A stretch of 64,000 nt of DNA from Paracyclopina nana. Its lineage: Eukaryota > Arthropoda > Copepoda > Cyclopoida > Cyclopettidae. The stretch is from contig JAGUCH010000002.1 in the NCBI GenBank assembly GCA_019096065.1, positions 12,846,501 through 12,910,500 of the forward strand, in the 5' to 3' direction. The stretch's first letter is position 1, and every line of letters starts with the position of its first letter. The position numbers and the translations under genes were made by a program. Below, in pieces: positions 19,206 through 30,290 of this stretch. The notes under the pieces are model-generated. The model did no database searches, had not been told where the DNA came from, and saw only the letters and a list, made by a program, of their open reading frames with translations.

Positions 19206-20083
19206 GCTTCGGCCTGCTGCATTATGAGTGCTTTGTTCGATTCTACTTGCACTTTGATGTACTTAGCTTGGTCCTGCGAGACCTTTTTCAAATCCATGCC
19301 GTGGATCTGTAGCTTGAATTCACTGTAGTAGCTCTTCAGCTGATCTAGCATGAATTCTACATCCTTGGACTTATCTGGTGGGATCTCCTGAGGTGTCCTT
19401 TTCTCAGGGTTGAATCCCGTGTTGAGGAGTTCCTCCAGCAAATTTGGCTCATTCGTAGCCTTGCTTGGCAACCCTAGCACTACTGGGGGAACCTCATAAC
19501 TGTGATGCGATGGCTCCTGGACTTTCGAATTGTCCTTTGAGACTTGCAGCTCCTCGTTCTGGTCGCCATCGCGTAATTTTTCGCCCAATCTAGCATTCAT
19601 CCTATCGACCTCGCAGTCAGCCAGGCCTGAAATGTCTAGCCGACTCGATATATCAAATGCATACGAAGAATCCTGGCACGAGATCCTCGAAAAGTTTGGG
19701 TCTGCTTCTTCCTTCTTTTGAAGGATCTTTCGAAAGTTTTTGTACCAAAACCGCTTTCTAAGTCGAAGCCTTTCTAGTTTCGCGCAAAGTTCCTGAGCCG
19801 TGACAGCCCTGCCGTCCTCCTCAGCATCATATTCTCCCTCTGAATCGCTCTGGGACTTTGCCAGCTCAAACAGGCCTGACATTTCTCTATCTAAACGGTT
19901 GATGTCATCCCTTGCCTGCTTGACCTCATTCACAAGTCTCCTGATATTCTGTTCCCAGAACGTTTTGGACTTTCGTTGCCAGCTTATGAACAAGTCCTCT
20001 AATGCGAGGAGCTCGCCTGCTAACCTGCCTGACAACTCTCCCCAGCTTTCCTTCTCCTCTTTGGGGGTGCTAGTTCTAGCCAT
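19133..20083 (-). CDS. BEL/Pao gag, N-terminal part (coiled coil)
   Basis: A 316-residue frame starting MARTSTPKEEKESW. It is rich in charged residues and Leu heptads (LVNEVKQARDDINRLDREM). BEL/Pao gag proteins often begin with such a coiled coil ahead of the DUF1759 region. It shares its frame with the C-terminal part at 17348-18823, but the middle part is out of frame. The ATG is the first in the transcript-sense leader with a long frame. Confidence 0.75.
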   Translation of the reverse strand: MARTSTPKEEKESWGELSGRLAGELLALEDLFISWQRKSKTFWEQNIRRLVNEVKQARDDINRLDREMSGLFELAKSQSDSEGEYDAEEDGRAVTAQELCAKLERLRLRKRFWYKNFRKILQKKEEADPNFSRISCQDSSYAFDISSRLDISGLADCEVDRMNARLGEKLRDGDQNEELQVSKDNSKVQEPSHHSYEVPPVVLGLPSKATNEPNLLEELLNTGFNPEKRTPQEIPPDKSKDVEFMLDQLKSYYSEFKLQIHGMDLKKVSQDQAKYIKVQVESNKALIMQQAEACKLLLQEAEQPLKKAVCARSLKP

Positions 20084-20562
20084 GATGAAAATAAAAGCTT
20101 CTGTAACTAGTGTATTAACACAAGGTCTTTTTATTTAGCAGAAGCTGACAGTTGGTGTAAAATTGGAGTAATACAATGAGATCAGGTCTTCAGATTTCAC
20201 TATATTCTTCGCTGAATCTCGGATTCCCGGAGGGTGCCACCACACCACAACAACGCCAAAGGGAACCTTTTCGTGCCACTTGAGTCTTCTACTCTAGACT
20301 GTGGCTCGAACGAAGCAAACACCACTGTCTGTCATGCGGAAATGAACGCAGTGGGCTGGGTTTTGGGTGTCGGGTGTTGAACCTATCGAAGTACCTCGAA
20401 CCCCCGAACTGACGAACTCCAATTAGGGAATGATATCGATTGGAGTCCGTCCTCGCTTGTACCAGAACCTGGTGAAATCCTGTCAGTAGTTGGGGCTGGA
20501 CCTGTGGCCTCGGGCCTGGCCTTGTCCAACTCCGCCTTTAGCTCAGATCGGGTGATCGAGTT

Positions 20563-20587
20563 CCTTCGATAGCTCAGATGGTAGAGC
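20563..20587 (+). ncRNA. tRNA-Tyr 5'-half-like sequence, copy 1
   Basis: CCTTCGATAGCTCAG then ATGGTAGAGC equals the first 25 nt of metazoan tRNA-Tyr (acceptor strand, D arm, A box) with one mismatch. It is followed after a short divergent stretch by CTGTAATCAC, resembling the tRNA-Tyr anticodon loop (GTA). No T arm or 3' acceptor follows, so this is a fragment. It is antisense to the retrotransposon RNA, which would therefore be complementary to the tRNA 5' half. Confidence 0.6.
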
Positions 20588-20752
20588 TTCGAGCTGTAAT
20601 CACAGAAAATAACTTAAAGCCGGGTTTATGAGGCCTGAAACCTTTCCTTACCCGCTTTGGCCACTCTGCTCGATGCCCAAGTGAGGGTTGTTGGCCTCTC
20701 TGCTCGATTGGGGCTAAAGTTGCCTCCCCTTCCGTTCTCGGGTGATCGAGGT

Positions 20753-20777
20753 CCTTCGATAGCTCAGTTGGTAGAGC
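20753..20777 (+). ncRNA. tRNA-Tyr 5'-half-like sequence, copy 2
   Basis: CCTTCGATAGCTCAGTTGG then TAGAGC is an exact match to the first 25 nt of typical metazoan tRNA-Tyr as I know it, again without T arm. CCTGTAATCACAG lies 18 nt downstream, shared with copy 1. The two copies are parts of one duplicated leader segment 190 bp apart. Confidence 0.65.
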
Positions 20778-21423
20778 CTTGTAGCCTCGATCGCCTGTAA
20801 TCACAGAAAACAAAGAATTAGCGAGGTATTTTCGGATTTGATGGTATGTCCTACGTCTCGTTTCCTCGCGTGGCTTCGTGGCACTACTTGCCGGAAGCGG
20901 GGTTAGTGCAGCTGAAAACTCAGCCTTAGAATTTGAGGTTCGGTGCCAAACGGCTACCGTTCAAATTCAAAAAGTGGCGGGACTTTTTTGATGGCGTCAC
21001 CTGACGCGTAGCTTTGACCCAGCTCTCAATGAAGCCGGAGCCCGTCAAGAAAGTCCCAATGGGTGTAGCGATTCCTGAAGGTGTCACCTGACACGCAGCC
21101 TTGTGTGCAGCTTTTATAATAAGCTACGGCCCATGCAAGAATCGCAATCGACAAATGGCGTCCTTTTGACGCAAACAGACGCTCAGAAGACTACTACTTA
21201 GTCTCCAAGCGTGGATGGCTCGCCTAGCGTCTCTCCTCGTAATCACGGGGGACTGCTTAAGCGAAAATCGCGTCTGGCGGGCTTATTACCGGCCAAAAGC
21301 GGAACGAACGCGTCGGGCAGGTTTGATTACCTGCCAAAAGCGTGATAATAATGAGTTCAAATCCCAACTTACACTATACCCAGCGCGTACTGATCAGGGG
21401 GTAGGTTCACCAGCCTGAGGTAT

Positions 21424-21435
21424 CGTTGGGCGCCA
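21424..21435 (-). promoter_or_regulatory. primer-binding site
   Basis: Directly adjoining the 5' LTR, the sense strand reads TGGCGCCCAACG, starting with the TGG that pairs with tRNA CCA. The primer tRNA would begin GCCCAAC; I cannot assign it to a tRNA with confidence. Confidence 0.65.
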
Positions 21436-21682
21436 TGAAAGGAAGATAACCAGAGGTACTATGCCTTAGGAGAGTCTTCCAGAATACGCAGTGAAGCCAA
21501 AGTCTTGAATAAAGAACTTCGTACAAAAGCGCCGAGTAAGGACAACTTGTTGATATGGGAAACAAAACAGAACTGACTATATTTTAGCGGTATAAGCTGA
21601 CAAACAGTAAGCTGACAAAGTAGACTGAGAAGCGTCTTCTTCTAGCGAGGTTGCGTGGAACGGAGATCGAACTTTCCTTTCA
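21436..21682 (-). repeat. 5' LTR of the BEL/Pao element
   Basis: 247 bp, TG...CA, about 97 percent identical to the left LTR. It drives the minus-strand transcript. Confidence 0.95.
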
Positions 21683-21687
21683 CTTTC
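21683..21687. repeat. target-site duplication CTTTC, right
   Basis: Exact partner of 11258-11262. Confidence 0.9.
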
Positions 21688-22547
21688 AACATTTACAAGT
21701 ATGGTTATTATACTGCAAGTGGACGACTGGACACGGTAAAAAGTGCATTTGTCGATTACTCTTGCTATATGTCATCTTGGACAAAGATTCTCCATTTCTC
21801 CTCTCTGCTCGTGATTTACTTCACGAAATATTATTACGTAACCCAATTAAAAGGGTGCTTTTATGTGGGGTTCACGTTTATTAGCTTCTTTTTCGCAAGG
21901 AGCCAGTGCTACAAGACGCATTGGAGATTAATTGATTTTAAATACAACTTGCAAAATTGAACGAGCAGTTTTATTTTCTTGTAATCTGAAAATTACTGAC
22001 GTGGGCACTTTGTTCACAAGCAGAAAGCTGAAGTCCTGTTCATGCAAAACGATTGCTCGACTCCTCACTCAATAAAAATTATAAAGCATCATTCAGACGG
22101 GAAAGCCTGGTCGTAACTCTGATGAAGTACACCTTTCTCTATGAAAAATTGCTTTATTGTAATTGCAAAAATTGCGTTGCAAATCCCAATCTAGCTCGTA
22201 TGCGACATCTGAGAACTTCTATTTTAAGAGCCATAATTTAGAAAAGATACGCAGCATACTACTTTATAAACTTTGTAGCTAATCTAGCCAACTTTTTTAA
22301 GGGCCTGCAAGTCAATGCAAGCTTGAAAACTTCAGCCAATTTTGCAAAACATGATGACCTATACAAACTAGTTCTCTTATGTATTTAAAGTATGCTGATT
22401 AAGCCTGACAAACTGCAAACAATTGATTGTGTATCATGCTCGCTATGTTGTATTTCTCATAAATCTGTAAAGAATGCAGTCAGTGATTCCTGGATTAAGA
22501 AACCTTAATTATAATGGCTTAAATAGTCGCAGTCACTTTTCGGCAAC
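21688..22547. other. intergenic, no gene recognised
   Basis: Open frames on the plus strand (to 21960 and 22053-22241) are AT-rich, have no domain and no splice-consistent partner. Confidence 0.45.
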
Positions 22548-22550
22548 TAA

Positions 22551-22934
22551 TGTCCTGTTCATGTACGCCCCAAGCTCCTTAAGGAAAGGAGAAAAATTGT
22601 CTTATGACAAGCGGCAGCTGATGCTAAAAAAATTAGATCGACTTCAAGCCAACGTGATAGTAAACAAATCTAATTTTGGCTATTAAGTGCTCCACATTTT
22701 AGTCCTTTTGAGCAAAATCAATATATAAATTTCATCTTTTATCAAAGAAAAGTGATGAAAGATAATTTGTTTTGAAATATGCTGAAAACCATGAGACAAA
22801 ATAGCAAATATTGCCTTTAAAAACGCTGCTCGGCCCCAAGCTGATCTCGAAGAGTGGCAGTCAGCAACAGATTCACTTTTCCTTATGACATTTTTTTCCA
22901 TACCTTAAGACATTCTTAATACATGAACAGGGCA
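22551..22934. mobile_element. Harbinger-like MITE, copy 2 (TIR + TAA duplication)
   Basis: Begins TGTCCTGTTCATGTA and ends with the inverse of TGCCCTGTTCATGTA. The flanks are TAA at 22548-22550 and TAA at 22935-22937. The interior is the inverse of 1941-2367, with copy 2 shorter by about 43 bp. Non-coding and non-autonomous. Confidence 0.85.
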
Positions 22935-22937
22935 TAA

Positions 22938-24761
22938 GTCTTTTAATGGCATTCAAACGCTTCCAAAATTACCAGAGCGAAAATCAGAATTAGCAGCGCA
23001 CAAATGCAGCCTTTTGATGAATGTAAAGTCATATAAGAAGTCGTTTGGGCCTCTTCATTCGATTGGCAGCCGTCAGAAAAGGTGCACACGAGCAAAATTC
23101 GGCTTGCCAGTTCCATCAATCCATTGCGAGTCTCTTTTTTCTGATGGCCCTTATTGTCTTTCTCAGTGCTTAAAGCCAGAAAGCCAAGTTTTAAATTGCC
23201 CAAAGGAGCCCTTTGATTTCAAGTTCTTTTATGGCTTTAGGAGCTTTGAGTTCCACGAGCGAAATTACGTCGCACACGTAGTTATTGACCTTTTCACCTT
23301 TGGCCAAATGCGCGCGTCACTTTCCAGTAATCGCGAAACTAACCGCGCAATAACACTTTGAAAGGGATGCAGTTTTTTCGCAAAACTACTACCCCACATG
23401 ATGATATTTAGCAATCTAGCTGTAAGTAGTTGCGACATTTTCCCAAAAACAAAGTGTGGTCTCAACATCAGTTTTATGGCTTGGATTGTTTATGCACTAA
23501 TAGAGCGTGTGAAAAGTAGGTAATTCAAGTGCAATGTGCTGTTATTATTATTGTCTTTGTCGTCTGCCTTGGCTTGCTGTTGTAAATGATTTTTGTAGCT
23601 AAAAAAGGACGCGGAAGTTCCAAATAATCAGCTAATGAGAAGTGATGTGTGATTATCACGTGCATGAGCTTCAAAATTACACGGTCAATTTTAAAGCCAA
23701 CGATTACCGTTGTCGACTGTCTTGCATCGCTGGTTTTCCAATGATGATAGCTTCCTGCATTACATCGACTTAACTACTTATCAAAGGACAGCTAATTCCT
23801 TTCTTGAGCAATAATTCTCAATTATGACTTCAAGGCAATATCTGGATTTTAATGAACGTCATCGCTTTTATTGTGCATTGATTTCCTGCCTCGAGGAGGT
23901 GAATTTCGGATCTCGAAGGAGCATGACAGTTTCAAGGAATTTCATTAGTCCTCCTTAATTTTTTGTTGAACTAGAAGCTAGACCTTTAAAATCTCCAACA
24001 ATCCTTGTTGTCATTAAGCTGACATTAATTTTTTTCCCCCAGCAAATTCTTGGTAATTGCTCGAGGAAGCTGAAAACGTGCACTTATTTTGCTACAGTTG
24101 TCTACTCATCAATTTCGTGTCTGACTCTCTTCCAAGTTGCAACAGCACTTCAAAATGGTAGTTGTAGTAGATATTTTTTATTGATTGAAAATGCATTGCA
24201 ATTTATTTGTGTTTGTGCGTCAACCACCGATTCCAATCATCTGCTTTATCCACGTGCACACCATGATGACACACACCTGTTATTGGTACTTGAAAAACTA
24301 TTAGGAAAAATTAGAACAATAGCTTAATAGGGAGGCGTGGTGTGGTTCGGTCAGTGAGAAAATTGATGACGATTCTCGTAATCCTCGTTTCTAGTACTTG
24401 GCTATATGGATCATTGGCTTGAAATTGAAAAACAAGTCCATAAAGTGTGTGTGTGTATGGCAAATAGTTTCTGTGACGTAATTGTCCTTGAACAATTTGG
24501 CCAAAAACAGTAATGATCATCGTTAGTGATTAGGAGAAAAAGGGTGTTTCTTTGTTCCAGCAAAAATTCTATCAGGAAGTCATAGCAGTAAGGTTGTCAT
24601 TAATCAGAACACCGTGAAAAAATCTCTGTTCTGCTGGTGATGATCAAGCGGATGTTGTAGTGCGGCTACATATCAATTCTCAGGGCTACAACAGTGACAA
24701 ACGATCTCTTTCCTCGTGCTCTTTGTGGTCAATTAAGGTGATTCAGCTGCTGCTGCCAGCT
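22938..24761. other. intergenic, no gene recognised
   Basis: An open frame on the plus strand at 23014-23361 has no recognisable domain and low-complexity codon use. The rest is AT-rich. The right end is the 3' flank of Ir25a. Confidence 0.45.
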
Positions 24762-27700
24762 CTAGTCGAATTGGCTGCCATAATAAGGCTTGTGGGCATC
24801 CATGTCCTTGGAGGACACGGTTAAGATGCGGCCTCCAACTTGCACCACTGTCTTCTTGCTATCCCTGCCATAATTGGTGGCGAACCTGCTTGAGCCTCCC
24901 CCATATCGATGTGAGCCAGAAATGTCCTCCACCAAGCTGGCCTTCTTTTTCTGATCCCTCTTCTGGAAGTAGACCTCAAAGGCCAGAACTATCATTGCTA
25001 TGCCCAGGCCAACGAGAGTGGCGATGAAAACTCCGCCCAGAGACCTTAAAGTGATGCCTTCGGAATCGTCCAACGTGGGGCAAAGGCTTCTGAGGGTTGA
25101 GTTCCAGTATTTGGATGAGAGCATTTCAAAGTATCGATCCTTTTGCAGCTCCAGAATCACCCTGCTGATTTCCTCCTGCAGATGGCTGCCTTGCTGGACG
25201 GCCACCGCGTAGGGCTGCTCTGCAAAGGGCTCGCCAACTTCAGTGAAGTTGCAGTTGTTGTAATATTCATAGCGGATCTGAAAAGTGAGACAACGTGCCT
25301 TACTTTTAAGCATGTCATGCGTACAAGCAATTTACCTGAGACGCATCATGGATGAAAGCGAATGTTCCCAGCTCCGCTTCAAGCACTTTTCTGAATCCTT
25401 GACTTGCAGATTGAACCATTCCACTTGACTTGATTGTCTTGAAAATGTGCGTGTATTGCTCTTTGATAGGGTAATCCTGAAAGAAATCGCATCAACACAG
25501 CTGGATGCTTTCATATTTGCCCTTGTATTCAAATGCGTACCCAAACTCGATATCGTGATTGGTCAGCGCTGCTAGATAGTGTCATGTCCTTCCACTTTTT
25601 GTACAAGTCCTCCTCAGCGCTGGCCATGTTCTTGAAGTATTCATAATAAGGCGAGTTCTCAACAACCGTGTAGTTGATTTTGGATTGTTGAGCCAACTCC
25701 TCCAGGCCAGTAACTGTTGTCTGCATTCTCTCGACCGTCAAGAAGGCTGCCAAATTTGCCGTGAACGTGGCTAACATGAGGACGACAAAAAGCCAATATG
25801 CTGCCACTAGCACTCGTCCAGATAATGATTTAGGAGCCTCTCCGCCACCCTGAGGGGTAAATGATGTCAAGGCAAACCAAAGGCTTTCTTTCAGTGTGAA
25901 GATGCGGCATGGATAAGGATGCGCTTCTTTGTTGTTGCGAGCTGAGTAGGGTGAAAATCTGTCAAGGAACCACAGCATCAAGGCTGTGGCCACCAAGGCT
26001 GCAAGCACAGCCATCCAAACCTCAACCTTGAGCACCTCCATAAACTTGAATAGTGATCGAGCCCGCACTGGTTGTCGTATAATAATTGATATTCCGGATT
26101 GGTCAAAGTACGGAGCCACAAAGTCAACAACCTCCTCCCTTTCGCTCGTCATTGTCATGCCAGCTACGGCAATGTCAATTTCTCCCTTCACCAGGTCACC
26201 TATGACTCCTGACCAAGTGCCATCAGCATTTTTGCTCCCATAGTCCTCGCTGTTATCGGTGGGCAGGATGATTTCATAGTCGAATTTCATCTTTTGCGCC
26301 ATTTGCTCCACCATCTCAATGCAGTATCCATTCAACTTTGGTTTGCCCTCTTTGTCCTTGATCACGGCTCCAGTTTCATCAAGCTCATAGTAAGCCCATG
26401 GCGTAGTGGGTACGGTTCCTATGCGAAAGAATCTCGGGATTTCGCTGTGATTGTATCCTTGAGCCTTCTGGAAGCCTCCGGTTGTTGACCAGGTTCCCAT
26501 AGCCATGGAGGACGTTGAGTTTTTGGCAACCACCTCCATTTGCAGGGGATAAGTCAGAAGCTTTTTGTCCTTGATTATCGTGTACTTTGAGCTGGCTGCT
26601 GTGGTGGCCTCTATTTGGGGCATAAAGGCTGTGGCTCGGGAGATGTCAGTGGCCACTGCACCACAATTCATGCTGCTTTTAAGGCTTTTCCCACCTTTGT
26701 CCAAGGCCACAAAAGTTTGGCCCACCAGATTGGCGGCCAGTTCGATGAACGTGTGAGCAGGGCCAGTTAGGGATGAGCATGACGTGCATCCGGATCCTGG
26801 CTGATTCAGTAGTGTGCAACAATCAGCGCTGGTCATGGTGAGAAAAGCCACTTGTGCATCTAGTTGGGTAATAGGGAAATCATTGTATTGCCAGTCATGG
26901 AACACAAAGGTCCACCTGGCGTCTCTTTTCACGAGACTCCTTTCTCTGGCCTTGGCATAGATGTCCTTAATCGTATTTGTCGATCCGTGTGCTATGTAGT
27001 AGCTGGGAGAAGGTCTCATTTTGGCTAGCCTATTGAGTGCATCAGGCTCCTCAAGGTTCACCACAATCACTCGAATGTAGGAGTTGCCTATCAAGAAGTA
27101 GAGGCTTTGATCCAGTTCCTGCTCTGTCTTGAAGATCAACGCTGCATCAATTGCCTGTCTGTCATGCAAATAGTCGTCGGCTGCCTGAAATGTGCTAAAA
27201 AGCCTCTGAATGATGAAAAATTGCTGCATGCTGATGAGGCTTGTCCTCAAATTATGCGAGGTATTTTTGCTTAGCAAGATACTGTTGCAGACATGTCTGT
27301 GTATGCGGGAAGGCAAATATCTAGTTGATACTTGAAAAAAGAAGTTATCCTTGCAGGCTTTAGCTAAGTGGCCAAAAACTTTTATGCCAGCATGAAAAAA
27401 GTATTCCTTGCGACGCGACGCAGACGACGGCAGTAAAAGCAAATTACTTCTGCTATTTTGCTTCTACTGAAGAGTTCTTCATCAGTGTAACATGGCATAT
27501 TATAAATAATTAATAAATTATAAATCGGGCAAGTGCTAATACATATTGGGTATATAACCATTTTGAAGGCTGTAGTCAAAATTGTCACCTGTACAAATTG
27601 GTGGTTTGCCCCTTCTAGTCGGATGTAGGGCATGCCATTTTTCTCAGCCTCCAATTTGAACTCATCCCAGCCTCCCCACGTGAGGTCGACCACCGCTGAA

Positions 27701-28039
27701 AACGGCTCGGATTTGGCTACCTGACAACTGCTATTAAGACTGGCCTCGTCGTCCTCGTCTCGATTAACTTGGATAGGAACCATTTCAAACGAGTAACCCC
27801 CATTTTGGGACTGAGCCTTGGCCAATCCCGACGAAAACTTGTTTTGCAAATCAGCCTGCAAAACAAGGAAAGATGATTGTGGCCTTTTCCCCTCGTCGAG
27901 CACAAAATGCAGCAGAACAACTGACCTGTTTCCCGTCTTCGAGAAGCACTAGGAATTTCACGTTTTTCTGAGCCGCAGTCGGAAAAGGCCTCATCAAGGC
28001 CACCACGAGCAGAGCAGAGATACAAATCTTTTTGTGCAT
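24762..28039 (-). CDS. Ir25a: ionotropic receptor 25a (chemosensory co-receptor)
   Basis: Five exons on the minus strand: 28039-27926, 27855-27589, 27184-25541, 25476-25336 and 25277-24762. Introns are 70, 404, 64 and 58 bp, all phase 0, giving 893 residues. The ATG opens a signal peptide (MHKKICISALLVVALMRPF) before KNVKFLVLLEDGKQ. An amino-terminal domain is present, as in IR25a and unlike most tuned IRs. S1 (about 380-500) has TSEREEVVDF with the ligand-contacting Arg. M1 is near 516-534. The pore loop reads SFTPQGGGEAPKSLSGR, M3 reads LMLATFTANLAAFLTVERMQ. S2 includes VWDYPIKEQY and EQPYAVAVQQGSHL, and M4 follows SLGGVFIATLVG. These blocks match arthropod IR25a closely. IR25a pairs with tuned IRs in sensory cilia and serves smell, taste, humidity and temperature sensing (family knowledge). 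The Arg and acidic residues of the glutamate site are retained. Confidence 0.95.
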
Positions 28040-29557
28040 TGCTCTTGCGTTTGCTTCTTGCTCCAAAAGGCTACTGGTGCTAATAATCGGCCTTTGCAGC
28101 CTTTTAAATTATTGTTATTGATTGTGCTACCGGTGGTAGATTGGTAGGCCGCAAAGCGTCTTTTGCCACTGCTACTGCAAGAAGAAGCTCACCTTTAAAA
28201 AGTCGTTGCTGCTGGTGAGAAATCGCAGCTCATAAATTATCCAAGTAAATGCTCTATGGATTTTGGTTGCGCGTAAAATGCTGACTGCTGCACTTTATTT
28301 TTGCTATGCGCCACAATTTCCCTCTGATTATCGGATTATTGTCCCTCCTTGGTAGTAGCCCATTGTCAAGGTAACTAGGGGCCTTATTATATTGGTATAT
28401 GTAGCTGTAGTGCGTGCTTTGTGTAACCAGCCGCAAGTTCCCACAGGATTCATACATTTTTAACTCGATCAACGATTGATGAAGACTCTTTTGATCACCA
28501 TGAATTATGCATGGTAATAATAGCGCACTACCATATGGAGAATGCGTTCATTTTTACTCCTATTACATGGCAAGTGAAAGCTTATTCAGGAGCCTTTTAA
28601 AAAAGCTCTTTAACTGTTGCATGACTGAGCCTTAGCACCAGTTGGTTTGATTGAAAAGGCTGACATGATTCTCCCAGAAAATCTGCCCCTTCAGGCAAAA
28701 TCTCAGAAGTAAAATATCCGTTTGGCAGCTTTGAAGGTGTTCCTATGCAGTTAAATTGAAGCACTATATGATTTGCTTTTGATAGTGCTGTAATTCGATA
28801 TTGGCGCAGGAATGACGATATAGTCTGCACGGTATGTCTCATTTATAGCTCACTGCAAGGCGTATTTTGAAAAGTTGAAGAATTTCGCAAACTTATTTTA
28901 TAATAAGCGTCGAAGGGAAGTTGGCTGATTTCGGAGGCCAATTATCGCTGCTAATGAGTCAACTAATCTTGGAAGCAAGCGAAATGTAGTTGACCCACAT
29001 CCAACTGTCATCTTACATTTCATGGTCTAATTGCATGGAAGAGAACAGCTAGCATTCCTTTTTATGCAAGAACAAAGCTATAGACTATGTATGCTTCACA
29101 GTGTGCTTGTATACTCCTGGCTTTCTTACGTCGTTATTATCTAGTATCGACAATCAAGAGTCCACCTCGTTAAATTCACAAAGGAGGAAAACAGCATTTG
29201 GAACTTTTGTGATGGTCCTTTTCGCCGAGCAGTTAGGAGCTGGAGTAATTTCCGCTTGCTTTCTCTTCTCACAACGAGACCTAGTAAATCTTGGTATTGC
29301 AGGAAAAAAGAAGAAGAAAACTCGTGGCAAAGCAGCCTGAACATTAAACAATTGGACTATTTGTAGCATTATGCATTTTTGTCAACTTGGCGGTGGGGTC
29401 ACTACATACGGCAGTGAAGCGAAAATCCCGGTATTTTGCTGAGATTTGGCGTGCGCTCGCTTCTACCGTACAATAATGACTTTTTTCGTCACATGTGAAG
29501 AAATAATGCTCATTATTGTACAGTTGGCATCTTAAGATATCTTCAATCATAAAAAAG
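28040..29557. other. intergenic upstream of Ir25a
   Basis: The first few hundred bases should contain the Ir25a promoter; no clear TATA motif was recognised. Small open frames (for example 29101-29340) show no domain. Confidence 0.4.
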
Positions 29558-29632
29558 ACTTGGCCGGGATTCGAGCCTGGGTCTACCGAGTGAAAGGTCT
29601 GCACTATGCCAACGTACTATCAGAACACTCTT
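29558..29632 (-). repeat. tRNA-derived (SINE-like) sequence
   Basis: On the minus strand GGCTCGAATCCC (29577-29566) matches the B box with one mismatch. Upstream CTTTCAC resembles a tRNA-Glu anticodon loop (UUC), and a D-arm-like TAGTACGTTGG lies at the expected distance, followed on the 3' side by a short T run. Acceptor pairing is poor, so it is more likely a decayed tRNA or the head of a SINE than a functional gene. Confidence 0.4.
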
Positions 29633-29700
29633 ACTTCCTCAAAAATTCTGGCATATATTATTAATAATGTCTAGATGAAATTGATTGATTAGCATTTAAA

Positions 29701-30290
29701 AGTACTATTGAGACTTTTAACCTCACAAAGCTGACAAAAATGTCAATTCTGTCCTGATTACTCGTCCATATTGGGTTTTTCGCTCATGAGTCGTCAAATG
29801 GCAAGTTCTGATGCGTGCGCGTGATTTAAAGTTGCACGAAAAAGCGCCATCAATTGAAATGACACCGCATTTAGCAATATTTGTTGAGATCTTGCGTTGC
29901 TAACCTGTAGATGCGCGCACGCGACTGACCGCAAAGTTTGACCTGCAACTGAGCTATCTTTTTTAAGGCCAAATAAATTGTTAAATTAATCAATTTTCAA
30001 TATTTAACAGTACTATTGGGACTTTGAATCGTCACGAAGCTGACAAAAATGTCAATACTGTCCTGATGACTCGTCCATATAGGGTTTTTCGCTCATTCGT
30101 AGTAAAATTCCAGATCACTCGTGGCTTCGCCACTCGATGATCTTTCATTTAACTACTCATGAGCGAAAAACCCTATATGGACTCGTCATCAGAACAGTAT
30201 TGTTACATTTCTGAAATCCCCTTGCCCGAGAAATCAATTGGACTATTTGTAGCATTATGCATTTCTGAAATCCCCTTGCCCGAGAAATGC
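29701..30290. repeat. direct repeats and nested hairpin
   Basis: 29701-29788 and 30009-30096 are direct copies (AGTACTATTG, AAGCTGACAAAAATGTCAAT, CTCGTCCATAT, GGGTTTTTCGCTCAT). 30056-30096 is also inverted at 30159-30201, enclosing a second hairpin around GTGGCTTCGCCAC at 30121-30133. Next to it ATTTCTGAAATCCCCTTGCC occurs twice (30207 and 30261), and ATTTGTAGCATTATGCAT is shared with 29358. Non-coding. Confidence 0.7.

Larger units (their letters stand above)
20084..21423 (-). other. 5' leader of the BEL/Pao element
   Basis: 1.34 kb of non-coding leader between the primer-binding site and gag. It contains a 190-bp-spaced direct repeat (GGGTGATCGAG at 20550 and 20740) carrying the tRNA-Tyr-like halves. 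A second pair of related blocks lies near 20994 and 21078 (GTCACCTGACRCG). Short open frames in it have no recognisable product. Confidence 0.6.
11263..21682 (-). mobile_element. complete BEL/Pao LTR retrotransposon (10.42 kb)
   Basis: Two LTRs of 249 and 247 bp begin TG and end CA, differ by about six substitutions and two 1-bp indels, and are flanked by a CTTTC duplication. The coding order on the minus strand is gag (zinc knuckles), protease, reverse transcriptase, RNase H, integrase, which with the YMDD-type RT and the DUF1759-like gag segment is BEL/Pao. The element sits antisense to the window numbering, so its 5' LTR is at 21436. About 97 percent LTR identity implies a fairly recent insertion, yet gag is split over three frames. 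It has an extra ORF between pol and the 3' LTR. Confidence 0.95.

Noticed and set aside
20563-20777. Functional tRNA-Tyr genes
   Set aside because: Only the 5' half is present in each; the T arm, B box and 3' acceptor strand are missing.
23014-23361. 115-codon plus-strand open frame
   Set aside because: No recognisable domain, and the opposite strand is also open; no splice context.
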